A stretch of DNA of 64,000 nt, taken from the NCBI RefSeq assembly GCF_020166395.1, contig NZ_JAIQXU010000015.1, positions 1 to 64,000 on the forward strand. Direction: 5' to 3'. The notes below the pieces were generated by a model, which did not search any database, was not told the origin of the DNA, and saw only the letters and a list, made by a program, of their open reading frames with translations. The first letter of the stretch is position 1; every line of letters begins with the position of its first letter. The stretch comes from Deinococcus betulae (GTDB taxonomy: Bacteria > Deinococcota > Deinococci > Deinococcales > Deinococcaceae). Of this stretch, positions 50,472-61,317 are shown in pieces. The position numbers and the translations under genes are program-made.

Positions 50472-50511
50472 AAAAAAAGAGGCCCCGCCCCCAGCCGCAG
50501 CTGGAAGCGGG
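50472..50511 (-). terminator. Rho-independent terminator of valS
   Basis: On the minus strand a 12-bp stem (with two G-T pairs) and the loop TGCG are followed by GCCTC and a run of seven T. It ends the NUDIX-valS transcript. Confidence 0.85.
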
Positions 50512-50525
50512 ACCAGGGACCGGTC

Positions 50526-53304
<2,779 letters not shown>

Positions 53305-53312
<8 letters not shown>

Positions 53313-53844
53313 GGCAAGGCTCCTGTGGGGTGGGCTCCGGGTCGGCCAGGGTCAGCAGATGGGGCAGGGCGGCTTCATACCCGAAGCCGGGAATCAGGCC
53401 GTGGTCAGCCTGAAGCACGAAGCGGCAGTGGAAGGTCATGCCGGCGTCGGTCTCGCCGGCAGTCACGACATGGGGCCAGTCGTCGGGGGTGGCCGGCGGC
53501 GCGGCCAGCCAGAAGTAGTGCCAGACCTGCGAGGTCTCACCGCCCGTCTCCTGGCGGCGCGTCCAGTGAAAAGACGCCAGGTGCACGGGACCCGACAGCC
53601 TCAGCCCGGTTTCTTCCCAGGCTTCGCGCACCGCCGCCTCAGCCGGGGTCTCGCCGGGGTCTACCCCGCCCGCCGGCACCTGAATGCCTGCGTCGGGGTA
53701 CATGGGCGGGTGCTCAAAGACCAGCAGTTCGTGGGGCGCGCGGGTGACGTAGGTCAGGACCCGCTGGCGCCAGCCACGCTGCTCGGCCAGCGCTGCCGCT
53801 TCTGGCAGCGGCAATTCATATCCAGTGGTCTGTGCTGTGGTCAT
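53305..53844 (-). CDS. NUDIX hydrolase
   Basis: 179 residues. The NUDIX box GX5EX7REUXEEXGU is complete at residues 59-81 ('PAGGVDPGETPAEAAVREAWEETGL'). Members split pyrophosphate bonds of nucleotide derivatives. The flanking sequence (aromatic 'ASFHWTRRQETGG', 'WHYFWLAAPPATPDDW') does not identify the substrate. ATG 53844 has the ribosome binding site GGAGGAGG. It is the first gene after the T-box leader, and valS follows with an eight-base overlap, so both are under valine-tRNA control. Confidence 0.92.
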
Positions 53845-54142
53845 GGCTGCCTCCTCCAGACAACGAAAAAACGTCCCGTCCGCCGGCGTAGGCCGGATGC
53901 GGACGAGACGAAAACAGGTCCCGTGGTACCACCGCGTTTCCCCCACTGGCGGCGGGGGCACTTTGCGCGCGCTGTGCCGGGCGCACCCGGAGGGGTCTAG
54001 TGGGCCGCCGGCAGGCTGGCGGGCCGTTCTTCCCTCATGCTCGCGGGCGACGTTCGCCGGGTGCCGTTTCCGCCGGCCCTCTCAGTCGCGGGGCGGGCTT
54101 CCTGTGGTGGCTGTCCCGGTTACTCTTCCCGGTCACTGCTGC
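53845..54142 (-). promoter_or_regulatory. T-box riboswitch leader upstream of the NUDIX-valS operon
   Basis: On the minus strand the leader has AGTA (about 54123) and GAGAG (about 54078) in the stem I region, a GAAC-GTC segment near 54050 that could hold the valine specifier codon GUC, and the T-box core GGTGGTACCACGG (53921-53933). A terminator with arms CGTCTCGTCCGC and GCGGACGGGACG and a TTTTTT tract (53866-53871) lies before the first gene. This order is that of tRNA-sensing T-box leaders: uncharged tRNA-Val would pair with the specifier and T-box and stop termination. Specifier assignment is inference. Confidence 0.85.
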
Positions 54143-54147
54143 CTGGG

Positions 54148-54177
54148 AGTCTACGCGCCGCGCGGGGGCGTTTTCAA
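54148..54177 (-). promoter_or_regulatory. Promoter of the T-box leader
   Basis: TTGAAA (54172-54177) and TAGACT (54148-54153) on the minus strand are spaced by 18 bases. The start of the RNA is expected near 54142. Confidence 0.6.
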
Positions 54178-54229
54178 TCCGCCTCCTGGCCCATAGGCGC
54201 CCAGGCCCCCCAGCCGGCACCCTGAGCAG

Positions 54230-54781
54230 ATGCCAGAACATGACTGGGCCGGCCTGACCCTGTACCACCGCGCGGTGCGGGACGTGCGCGGCGACCGCCT
54301 GTGGCCTCTGAACCGGCTGCGTGACCTTCACCCCGAGGTCTACGCCCGTGAAGTGGCCAAGTACGCCGGGCGCCAGGCCCTGCTGACCGAACGGGTGGAG
54401 CGCCTGAACTGCCTGTGGAACGACGTACTGTTCTTCGCGCCGGTGCATCCGGGCCCCCTGCTGGACGCGGTGCGGAGCACGGGACGGGCCGTGCCATCCG
54501 TGCGGTTCTGGTCGCTGCCGGCCTCAGCGCTGGACCCGGCGCGGGCCTGCGTGCGGCTGGTGCGGCCCTGGCCAGACGGCATCAGGCCGCCTCCCGACCC
54601 GGCCGACGAACGGCCCTACACGCCAGAAGGGCTGAGCCAGTTCACGCTGCCACCCGCCGAAACGCTGGCCCGGCTCCGGCAGTTGCTGCCGGGCGATCCC
54701 CTCATCCTGTGGATGGACGTGCCGCATGTGCTGTACCGGGGCGAGGTGCCCCTGAGCGCCCTGACCGATTTGAGGGCCTAG
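54230..54781 (+). CDS. Hypothetical protein
   Basis: 183 residues without signal or membrane helices. Aromatic and Pro-rich blocks are 'LTLYHRAVRDVRGDRLWPLNRLRDLHPEVYAREVAKYAGRQALLTERVERLNCLWNDVLFF' and 'LPGDPLILWMDVPHVLYRGEVPLS'. 'LNCLWNDVLFFAPVHP' is an eye-catching block, but no known family fits. The gene is divergent from the T-box promoter and its last four bases overlap the neighbouring stop. CACCCT six bases before the ATG is a weak leaderless-type box. Confidence 0.55.
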   Translation: MPEHDWAGLTLYHRAVRDVRGDRLWPLNRLRDLHPEVYAREVAKYAGRQALLTERVERLNCLWNDVLFFAPVHPGPLLDAVRSTGRAVPSVRFWSLPASALDPARACVRLVRPWPDGIRPPPDPADERPYTPEGLSQFTLPPAETLARLRQLLPGDPLILWMDVPHVLYRGEVPLSALTDLRA

Positions 54782-55506
54782 CGCTCCTCGCTGGGGGCCA
54801 GCTCGTAGCGGTACAGCAGCGGCTTTTTCAGCAGGCCGCGCGGCACGGTCACGGTGGCGCTGCGGTAGGGTACCCCCTGTACGGTCGCCCCCGCCGCAAA
54901 GGTCTGGGTGTCGGTGCCCAGGCGGGCGGTGCGTTCGCCCAGTTCCAGCACGCCCTCGGCGCGGGCCAGGACATCGTAGGGGTGTTCGATCAGGGCGGTC
55001 AGGCGCACGGGTTGCCCGGCCAGACTGCGCAGGGGATTGGCGGCGCTGGCAAAGGCGGCGCGCACCGGGTCCGCCACCCGGTCACAGGTGACGCGCAGGC
55101 TCAGGGCGTACTCGCCCACCGGGAACAGCGCCTCACGAATCAGGGTCACGCCGTCGCCCTCGGCCTCGCGGAAGGCCGTCAGCAGCGCGGCGCGGCGGTT
55201 GCGCAGCAGCGTCACGGGCGCGGCCGAACTGCCGCCCTGCATGGGAAAGTCGCCCCGGTTAATCAGGCGCTCGGCGTGCAGCAGCGTGTCCTCGCGGGTG
55301 CGGAAGGTGCGGTGCGTGACCGGCTGGTGCGGGTGCCAGCGCCCCCCTGAGTCCCGCTGCTGCCACTCGACCCACAGGTCGTAATGGTCCTGCTCGCGCC
55401 AGCTGGGGTGCGTCTGCACAGCCGCCGCTGGGCGCACCTGGCCTTCCCGGCCAAAGTCCTCACGGGGTTCGGGGCTGCTGCGGTCGTTCCGGGTGATGGC
55501 GCTCAT
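54778..55506 (-). CDS. Hypothetical protein, possibly deinococcal
   Basis: 242 residues, hydrophilic and strand-rich ('HYDLWVEWQQRDSGGRWHPHQPVTHRTF', 'LIREALFPVGEYALSLRVTCDRVADPVRAAF', 'TVQGVPYRSATVTVPRGLLKKPLLYRYEL'). No signal, membrane or catalytic motif is seen. The ATG at 55506 has GGAGG five to nine bases upstream and is preferred over 55530. No function can be proposed. It shares its 3' end with the convergent gene. Confidence 0.6.
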   Translation of the reverse strand: MSAITRNDRSSPEPREDFGREGQVRPAAAVQTHPSWREQDHYDLWVEWQQRDSGGRWHPHQPVTHRTFRTREDTLLHAERLINRGDFPMQGGSSAAPVTLLRNRRAALLTAFREAEGDGVTLIREALFPVGEYALSLRVTCDRVADPVRAAFASAANPLRSLAGQPVRLTALIEHPYDVLARAEGVLELGERTARLGTDTQTFAAGATVQGVPYRSATVTVPRGLLKKPLLYRYELAPSEER

Positions 55507-55585
55507 GAGTCCTCCGCTGCCGCCCATCATGCCTGAATGGGCCGGCCTTGTGTGCAGAAGTCATAAGAAACGCTGGCCAGGCGGC

Positions 55586-56107
55586 CTAGCCCAGCTCCAC
55601 CAGCCCCGCCAGCAAAAAGGGCCGCAGGGTTTCTAAAGTCATGCGCGGCGACTCGGGCGAGCGCTCCAGCAGGGCGCGAATATTGGCGCTGTCGCCCACC
55701 AGGTTCAGCACGCGGTACTGGGTGCGGGTGACGGGCTGGGCGTCGTTCCACTTGGCACTCAGGCGCAGGCGCTGGTTCCAGTCGGGAAAGGTGCGTGACA
55801 GCGCGGCCCAGCCCTCGCTGTCTTCAATCAGGCGGCGCAGGGCGCTGTCGCGGCGCAGGCTCAGGGTGCGGGTGGGCGGCACCTGCCCCACCTCGAAGGT
55901 AAAGGCGCCGCCGTCCAGACTGGCCATGAACTGCAGGGCGTTGTCACCGCGCAGCCGCCCGGCCTCGGCGTGCACAATCTCGCCGCGCTCCAGCCACAGC
56001 TGCCCGCCGCGAATGTGGTCCACGTTCAGGCGCCCCGCCCGGCCGCTGGTCAGGAACATCTGCATCACGGACAGAAACGGAAAGACTGCCAGGTCACCGC
56101 GCACCAT
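55586..56107 (-). CDS. DUF4388 (PATAN-like) domain protein
   Basis: 173 residues. The front follows the DUF4388 pattern: 'GDLAVFPFLSVMQMFLTSGRAGRLNVDHIRGGQLWLERGEIVHAEAGRLRGDNALQFMASLDGGAFTFE', which is used in many bacteria in gliding, polarity or GTPase-linked signalling, with partner recognition by the beta sheet. The C-terminal part is a winged-helix-like segment ('RTQYRVLNLVGDSANIRALLERSPESPRMTLETLRPFLLAGLVELG'). TACACT lies nine bases before the ATG. Partners cannot be identified here. Confidence 0.8.
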   Translation of the reverse strand: MVRGDLAVFPFLSVMQMFLTSGRAGRLNVDHIRGGQLWLERGEIVHAEAGRLRGDNALQFMASLDGGAFTFEVGQVPPTRTLSLRRDSALRRLIEDSEGWAALSRTFPDWNQRLRLSAKWNDAQPVTRTQYRVLNLVGDSANIRALLERSPESPRMTLETLRPFLLAGLVELG

Positions 56108-56208
56108 ATGTCCCTCAGTGTAAGGCCCCTGTCTGGGGGAAGCCAGAGGCTGCCCACCGGGGGCATGCCTGGTGGGCTACCGCACGCCCGGCTAGAGGCT
56201 GTGGCAGC

Positions 56209-57237
56209 ATGGCCAGCGTGACGCGCCCAGACCGGCCCCTGACCACACTGCTGTCCCTGTGCGCGGCCGACGCCCTGGGCGCCGCCACCGAGTTCAAAAC
56301 CCCCGCCGCAATTGCGGCGCAGTACGGCCCCCTCTTTCGCAGCTACCAGCCGGGCAGCGTTTTTGCTTTCGCCCCCGGCGAGGCCACTGACGACAGCCAG
56401 ATGGTCGTGGCCACCCTGCTGGGCTACCGCCGGGGCCAGGGCCACGCGGGCGTGCTGGCGGCGCTGCGCGAGTGGCTGTCCACTGGACCGCCCGATGTGG
56501 GCGGCCTGACCCGGCAGGCGCTGAGCCTGGGGGCCGGCACGCTGGACGGCGGCGCGCGGGCCTGGAGCAGCAGCGGCCACGCCTCAGCGGGCAACGGCGG
56601 CCTGATGCGCGTGGCGGCGGTGTGGCTGGCGGGCTTTGAGGGCGCGGCCCTGGCCACCGAATCGGCGGTGGTCACGGCCCTGACGCACACTGACCCCCGC
56701 TGCGTGCACGCCTCGGTGTTCTTGACGGCATTGCTGGCAGCCTTGGCCCAGGGCGCCGCCTATGAGGAGGCTGCTCAGGCCGCCCTGGCCATCATGGACA
56801 CCTTTGACGCCCGCGCGGCCTTGCTGGACGCCGGGGTACTGGGCCTGGAGACCCAGGCGGCACACGCGGCTTTCCGCGCCGCTGACCGTGAAGCCCGCGC
56901 AGCGGTGCGCGCCCGCGTGCGTTCGGGGCTGGCGGGCGCCGTGGTCTCGCAAAGCGGGTATGTGCTGGACACCCTGGAAGCGGCGCTGGCCCACGGCCGC
57001 CGCGCCAACTGGTGGGCGTGCATTGAGCCGGCCGTTTTGCTGGGCGACGACAGCGACACCGTGGCCTGCGTGGCGGGGGCGATTGCCGGTGCGCGGGGGT
57101 TGGAGGTGCCCTCGGCCCTCCTGCCGGCCCTGCGGCTGGGCCACGACTGGCCCGGCTGGACGCGCACCTGGGCCTGTGCGGCGCAGCTGCCTAGGGTGCT
57201 TGAGCAGGCCAGAGCCGGAGCCAGCCAGACGCCCTGA
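56209..57237 (+). CDS. ADP-ribosylglycohydrolase family protein
   Basis: 342 residues and all-helical, with the dinuclear-magnesium site of ARH/DraG-type enzymes. 'TDDSQM' (60-65) supplies the first Asp pair, 'GNGGLMR' (128-134) is the substrate loop, 'THTDPRCVHASV' carries another metal ligand region, and 'GDDSDTVACVAGAI' (279-292) gives the last Asp pair. The family removes ADP-ribose from proteins, or from O-acetyl-ADP-ribose or related small molecules. The target is unknown and no ADP-ribosyltransferase gene is adjacent. It is monocistronic. Confidence 0.92.
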   Translation: MASVTRPDRPLTTLLSLCAADALGAATEFKTPAAIAAQYGPLFRSYQPGSVFAFAPGEATDDSQMVVATLLGYRRGQGHAGVLAALREWLSTGPPDVGGLTRQALSLGAGTLDGGARAWSSSGHASAGNGGLMRVAAVWLAGFEGAALATESAVVTALTHTDPRCVHASVFLTALLAALAQGAAYEEAAQAALAIMDTFDARAALLDAGVLGLETQAAHAAFRAADREARAAVRARVRSGLAGAVVSQSGYVLDTLEAALAHGRRANWWACIEPAVLLGDDSDTVACVAGAIAGARGLEVPSALLPALRLGHDWPGWTRTWACAAQLPRVLEQARAGASQTP

Positions 57238-57247
57238 GAGGAAAACC

Positions 57248-57283
57248 CAGCGCCACCTCAGGGTTAGTCCCAAGGTGGCGCTG
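57248..57283 (-). terminator. Hairpin after the siderophore operon
   Basis: A perfect 11-bp stem CAGCGCCACCT/AGGTGGCGCTG with a 14-base loop. GGGTTTTCC follows on the minus strand. It lies 130 bases after the ATPase gene, and a second inverted pair AGAAGGCT (57308-57315)/AGCCTTCT with a T-rich tail on the plus strand lies between the two. Confidence 0.5.
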
Positions 57284-57413
57284 AGGCGAGTACAGCGAAG
57301 CTTCGTCAGAAGGCTGCTGGAAGATAGCTTCCCAACGGGTCTCTGGGAGAGTGCTGACGAGCCTTCTTCTTTTCCGTGGGTCAAGGCCCTCGCCCTGACC
57401 CAGCTGCCCTTCT

Positions 57414-58205
57414 CTACCGCGTTAGGGCGTAGGGAATCACGTGCGGCTTGCCGGTATCAGGGTCAGGGATGATGTGGCCGCGCAGATGAAACACGTCGCG
57501 CAGCAGCTCGTGGGTCAGCACGTCTTCTGGGGCGCCCTGGGCATAAATCTCGCCGCCCGACATGGCCACAATTTCGTGGCTGTAGCGCGCGGCCTGGTTG
57601 AGGTCGTGCAGGACCATCACCACGGTCTTGCCCTGTTCGGCGTTCAGGCGCTGGGCCAGGTGCAGCACCTCCAGCTGGTGCGACAGGTCCAGGTAGGTGG
57701 TCGGCTCGTCCAGGAGCAGAATGTCCGTCTGCTGGGCCAGGCTCATGGCAATCCAGGCGCGCTGGCGCTGCCCGCCGCTCAGGGCTTCCAGAGAGCGGCC
57801 GGCAAAAACGCGCATCCCGGTCTGGTCCAGCGCCCAGTCCACGGCTTCACGGTCCTCGGTGCGGCGCACAGGAAAGCGGCCCTGGTGCGGGTGACGGCCA
57901 AACCACACCAGTTCCTCGACACTCAGGCCCTCGGGCGCGGTGGGTCCCTGCGGCAAAATGGCCAGGCGGCGGGCCACTTCGCGGCTGGGCAGGGCGTGCA
58001 GCGCCTGGCCGTACAGCTCGATACTTCCGCCTCCCACCGGCAACAGCCGCGCCAGGGCGCGCAGCAGCGTGCTTTTGCCGCAGCCGTTGGGCCCAATGAT
58101 GGACGTGACCTGACCGCCCTTCAGATGCAGGTTGAGGCCCGGCACGATGACGGTCTGGCCGTAGCCGAGTCGCAGGTCGCTGGTCGAAAGAGGAGGGTTG
58201 GTCAT
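57414..58205 (-). CDS. Iron-siderophore ABC transporter ATP-binding protein
   Basis: 263 residues, FecE/FepC-type ATPase of the importer. Walker A GPNGCGKS is at 38-45, then the signature 'LSGGQRQRAWIAMSLAQ' near 142, Walker B 'ILLLDEPTTYLDLSHQLEVL' near 160 and the switch 'VMVLHDLNQAARY'. 'DLSHQ' is diagnostic of the siderophore/B12 group. ATG 58205 is preferred, since the longer reading to 58331 adds a low-complexity segment and a ribosome binding site AAGGA lies just before 58205. It is the last gene of the operon. Confidence 0.95.
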   Translation of the reverse strand: MTNPPLSTSDLRLGYGQTVIVPGLNLHLKGGQVTSIIGPNGCGKSTLLRALARLLPVGGGSIELYGQALHALPSREVARRLAILPQGPTAPEGLSVEELVWFGRHPHQGRFPVRRTEDREAVDWALDQTGMRVFAGRSLEALSGGQRQRAWIAMSLAQQTDILLLDEPTTYLDLSHQLEVLHLAQRLNAEQGKTVVMVLHDLNQAARYSHEIVAMSGGEIYAQGAPEDVLTHELLRDVFHLRGHIIPDPDTGKPHVIPYALTR

Positions 58206-58331
58206 GGGGTCCTTAAGGGCAGGGAGTGAAGAACGAAAGGGTGAACTGGGTGCTCCGGGGGGTGAGCCAGAGTCTGCCGACGGCTGCTGGCCGGCTGAGG
58301 CGCCACTCGTCCCCTGCGTTCCACTGACCAC

Positions 58332-59348
58332 TCACCTCGCCTTTCTCAGCAGATACAGAAAATACGGCGCCCCGACCAGGGTGGTGAAAATCCCGGCAGG
58401 CACCTCGATGGGGGGCAGCAGGGAGCGGCCCAGAGTATCGGCGGCCAGCACCAGGGCGGCGCCCAGCAGCATGGACACCGGCAGCAGCCGGGAATGGCGC
58501 GCGCCCACCAGCAGCCGGGCCACATGCGGGGCCAGCAGGCCCACGAACCCCAGAATCCCGGCGCCCGTCACGGCGGCCCCGGCCAGCGCCACCGCCACCG
58601 TCAGGCACAGCAGCCGCGCGGCGTTCACGCGCGTACCCAGCGAGGTCGCCAGATCCTCACCCAGGTTCAAGACATCCAGGGTGCGGGCCAGGAGCAGCGC
58701 GGCAGGCAGCAACACCAGCGCCCAGGGCAGCAGCCGGGCCGCGCGGGCCGCGTCGGCGCCGTAGACCGTGCCGGTCAGAAAGGTCAGGGCCGACCCCAGC
58801 CCGTCGGGGGCCCGGACGATGACTAACTGCTGCGCCGCGCCCAGCGCCGCCGCCACCGCCACACCCACCAGCGCCAGGCGCACCGGATGCAGGCTGCCGG
58901 ACTGCGGGCCAGTCCAGTCGCGGGCCAGCGCCAGCACCAGCCCAAAGCCCGCCCAGGCGCCCACCAGGGCCGCCCAGGGCAGGCCACCTGGGGGCGCCGA
59001 GGGCCAGGCGAGCAGAAAGATGGTGGCCGCCAGCCCCGCCCCCGCCCCCACCCCGATGATGTCCGGTGAGGCCAGCGGGTTCCGAATAACGCCCTGCATC
59101 ATGGCGCCGGACGCCGCAAACATGGCCCCGGCCAGCAGCGCCACCACGATGCGCGGCGCGCGCAGGTCGATGACCAGCTGCCGGGTCAGGTCGTCGCCGC
59201 CGCCCAGCAATACCTGCACCACGTCGGCCGCCGGGGTCTGCACGGCGCCAACCCCCAGCGCCAGCACCGACAGGACCAGGGCCAGCGCCGCCAGGCCCAG
59301 ACTCAGGGCCAGGGCGCGGGCGGTGGTAAAGCGGGGGGCCGTGGTCAC
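58332..59348 (-). CDS. FecCD-family iron-siderophore permease
   Basis: 338 residues with nine or ten membrane helices. The family motifs are 'LRAPRIVVALLAGAMFAASGAMMQGVIRNPLASPDIIGVGAGAGLAA', the coupling region 'NLGEDLATSLGTRV' and 'GFVGLLAPHVARLLVGARHSRLLPVSMLLGAALVLAADTLGRSL'. It starts at GTG. It lies downstream of the SBP gene and before the ATPase gene, and pairs with the other FecCD-type permease in the same operon to form the channel. Confidence 0.95.
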   Translation of the reverse strand: MTTAPRFTTARALALSLGLAALALVLSVLALGVGAVQTPAADVVQVLLGGGDDLTRQLVIDLRAPRIVVALLAGAMFAASGAMMQGVIRNPLASPDIIGVGAGAGLAATIFLLAWPSAPPGGLPWAALVGAWAGFGLVLALARDWTGPQSGSLHPVRLALVGVAVAAALGAAQQLVIVRAPDGLGSALTFLTGTVYGADAARAARLLPWALVLLPAALLLARTLDVLNLGEDLATSLGTRVNAARLLCLTVAVALAGAAVTGAGILGFVGLLAPHVARLLVGARHSRLLPVSMLLGAALVLAADTLGRSLLPPIEVPAGIFTTLVGAPYFLYLLRKAR

Positions 59349-59355
59349 AGGGGGC

Positions 59356-60288
59356 TCACGGAAGGCGGAAACGCCCAGCCGGCGCGGCGTCTTGCAGCAG
59401 GCGGCTCTCGATGGCCTCGGCGACCATGAGTTTCAGGGCCAGCGGGCCCCGGCCGCGCGTCCAGTTGTCGCGGTTAAATACATACACGCGCCCGCGCGCC
59501 ACGGCCGGCAGTTTCTGCCACAAAGGACTCTTTTTCCAGGTTTCGGTGATGGGGGTTTCATCGGGGGCCGTGAACAGCACCAGCGTCTGGGGGTTCAGGG
59601 CCACCAGGCCTTCCAGGGACAGCTCGTACTGGGTCTGGTCACCCTTGACCGGCACCAGATTCTTGCGGCCCAGGTCTTCCAGAAAGCTGCCCACAAAACT
59701 CTGGTTGGTGTGAACGGTCAGGGACTGCGGCGTGACCACGGCCGTTACGAAGGCGGGCGCGCCCTTCTTGGCAAAGGCGCGGGCCTTGCCAATCAGGCTC
59801 GCCTGGTCGGCCAGCAGGCGCTTGGCCGCCGCCTCGCGCCCCACCAGTTGCCCAATCAGGAGGGTCTGGGCACCGAGGTCGTCGGTGCTGCCCCGGCGGC
59901 TCTGGAAAGCGGCAGTGGGCGCCAGGCCCCCAAACTGCGGCAGCGTGGCCTTGTGAACAAAGGCGTCGGCCAGAATCAGGTCAGGCCGGGCCGCCGCGAT
60001 GGCTTCCAGGCTGGGCTGCGCGCGGCTGCCGGTGGCAGGAACGCCCTGCATGAAGGGCGCCAGGTAGGGGGGCGCGCCCCGGTCACCGCCCTGGTTGCCC
60101 AGCGCGCCGCCCACCGGCTTCACGCCCAGGGCCACCAGCGTGTCCAGGAAGGAGTATTCCAGCGCCACCACCCGTTTAGCGGGGGCAGGCAGGGTCAGGG
60201 TGCCGCCTTCATGGCGCACGGTTACGGCCGCCGCCGAGGCCACCAGGGCCAGCGCGGACAGCACCGAGAAACGACTGAACTTGTTCAT
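59356..60288 (-). CDS. Iron-siderophore ABC transporter substrate-binding protein
   Basis: 310 residues with a signal peptide ('RFSVLSALALVASAAAV'). The type III binding fold is present: 'LPAPAKRVVALEYSFLDTLVALGVKPVGGA', 'QPSLEAIAAARPDLILADAF', and 'SLEGLVALNPQTLVLFT'. It has no lipobox cysteine and is likely periplasmic or otherwise exported. It is one of three binding proteins in this operon. ATG 60288 is preferred to the GTG three bases earlier. Confidence 0.92.
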   Translation of the reverse strand: MNKFSRFSVLSALALVASAAAVTVRHEGGTLTLPAPAKRVVALEYSFLDTLVALGVKPVGGALGNQGGDRGAPPYLAPFMQGVPATGSRAQPSLEAIAAARPDLILADAFVHKATLPQFGGLAPTAAFQSRRGSTDDLGAQTLLIGQLVGREAAAKRLLADQASLIGKARAFAKKGAPAFVTAVVTPQSLTVHTNQSFVGSFLEDLGRKNLVPVKGDQTQYELSLEGLVALNPQTLVLFTAPDETPITETWKKSPLWQKLPAVARGRVYVFNRDNWTRGRGPLALKLMVAEAIESRLLQDAAPAGRFRLP

Positions 60289-60303
60289 CACAGACCTCTG
60301 AGG

Positions 60304-61317
60304 TTATTTCTGGCCCACACGGCGGGCCAGCAGAACGAAGAAGGGCGCGCCAGCAGCGGCCACCAGAATGCCCACGGGCGTTTCGGCCGGCTTGTCCACC
60401 AGGCGGGCGGCGATATCGGCCACCACCAGGAATGCGGCGCCCAGCAGGGCCGCCAGCGGCAGGCTCAGGCGGTGATCTGCCCCCACCAGGGTGCGCGCGG
60501 CGTGAGGAATAATCAGGCCCACGAAGCCCACCGGCCCCACCACACTGACCGAAGCGGCGGCCAGCAGCACGCCCAGCCCCGTGACCAGCACCGAGTCGCG
60601 TTCCAGGCGGGCGCCTAAGCTGCGCGCTACGTCCTCTCCCAGGGCCAGGATATTGAGCCGGGGGGTCAGGAGCAGCGCGGCCAGCAGGCCGCCGATCATC
60701 CAGGGCGCAATCTGCGCGGCGTGTTCCCAGGTGCGGCCCGCCACGCTACCAGACAGGGCGAACAGTGCGCCCTGCGCCCGCTGTTCCCACAGAATCTGAA
60801 TCACGCGGCTGGCGGCCCCCACCAGGCTGGCCACCGCCACCCCGGCCAGCGCCAGCCGAAGCGGGGTAATGCCCACGCTCCGCGCCACGCTGTAAGCGGC
60901 CGTGGCGGCCAGCAGGCCTCCCAGAAAGGCGGCCGGCACGAACAGCCAGCCCGGCACCGCCGGAAAGAAAACCACCATGACCAGAATCGCCAGCGCGCCG
61001 CCGGCCTCAACGCCCAGGATGCCGGGATCGGCCAGCGGGTTGCGCGTCACGGCCTGAAGCATCAGCCCCGACACGCCCAGCCCGGCGCCGGCCAGCGCCG
61101 CGACCACCGTGCGCGGAAGGCGCAGGGTATGCACCACCAGGCTTTCGGTAGAGTCGTTGGGGGCAAACAGCAGGGCCGCCACCTGTGCCAGCGGCAGGTC
61201 AGTGGCCCCCAGCGCCAGCGAGGCCAGCACCACGAAGACCAGCAGCGCCGCGCCCAGGGGCAACCACAGCGGGCGCCACGAGACGCGGCGGGTCGGCTGC
61301 GCCAGGGGCCGGGTCAT
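60304..61317 (-). CDS. FecCD-family iron-siderophore permease
   Basis: 337 residues with about nine membrane helices. 'LRLPRTVVAALAGAGLGVSGLMLQAVTRNPLADPGILGVEAGGALAI' and the coupling segment 'LALGEDVARSLGARLERD' are typical, followed by 'GFVGLIIPHAARTLVGADHRLSLPLAALLGAAFLVVADIAARL'. ATG 61317 overlaps the stop of the sucrase/ferredoxin-like gene (ATGA), and six residues before it are not needed. It is expected to act with the 58332 permease as a heterodimer. Confidence 0.95.
   Translation of the reverse strand: MTRPLAQPTRRVSWRPLWLPLGAALLVFVVLASLALGATDLPLAQVAALLFAPNDSTESLVVHTLRLPRTVVAALAGAGLGVSGLMLQAVTRNPLADPGILGVEAGGALAILVMVVFFPAVPGWLFVPAAFLGGLLAATAAYSVARSVGITPLRLALAGVAVASLVGAASRVIQILWEQRAQGALFALSGSVAGRTWEHAAQIAPWMIGGLLAALLLTPRLNILALGEDVARSLGARLERDSVLVTGLGVLLAAASVSVVGPVGFVGLIIPHAARTLVGADHRLSLPLAALLGAAFLVVADIAARLVDKPAETPVGILVAAAGAPFFVLLARRVGQK

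Noticed and set aside
58768..60618. A 616-codon open frame on the plus strand opposite the siderophore operon
   Set aside because: Low-complexity Gln/Arg/Gly-rich shadow of permease and binding-protein genes.
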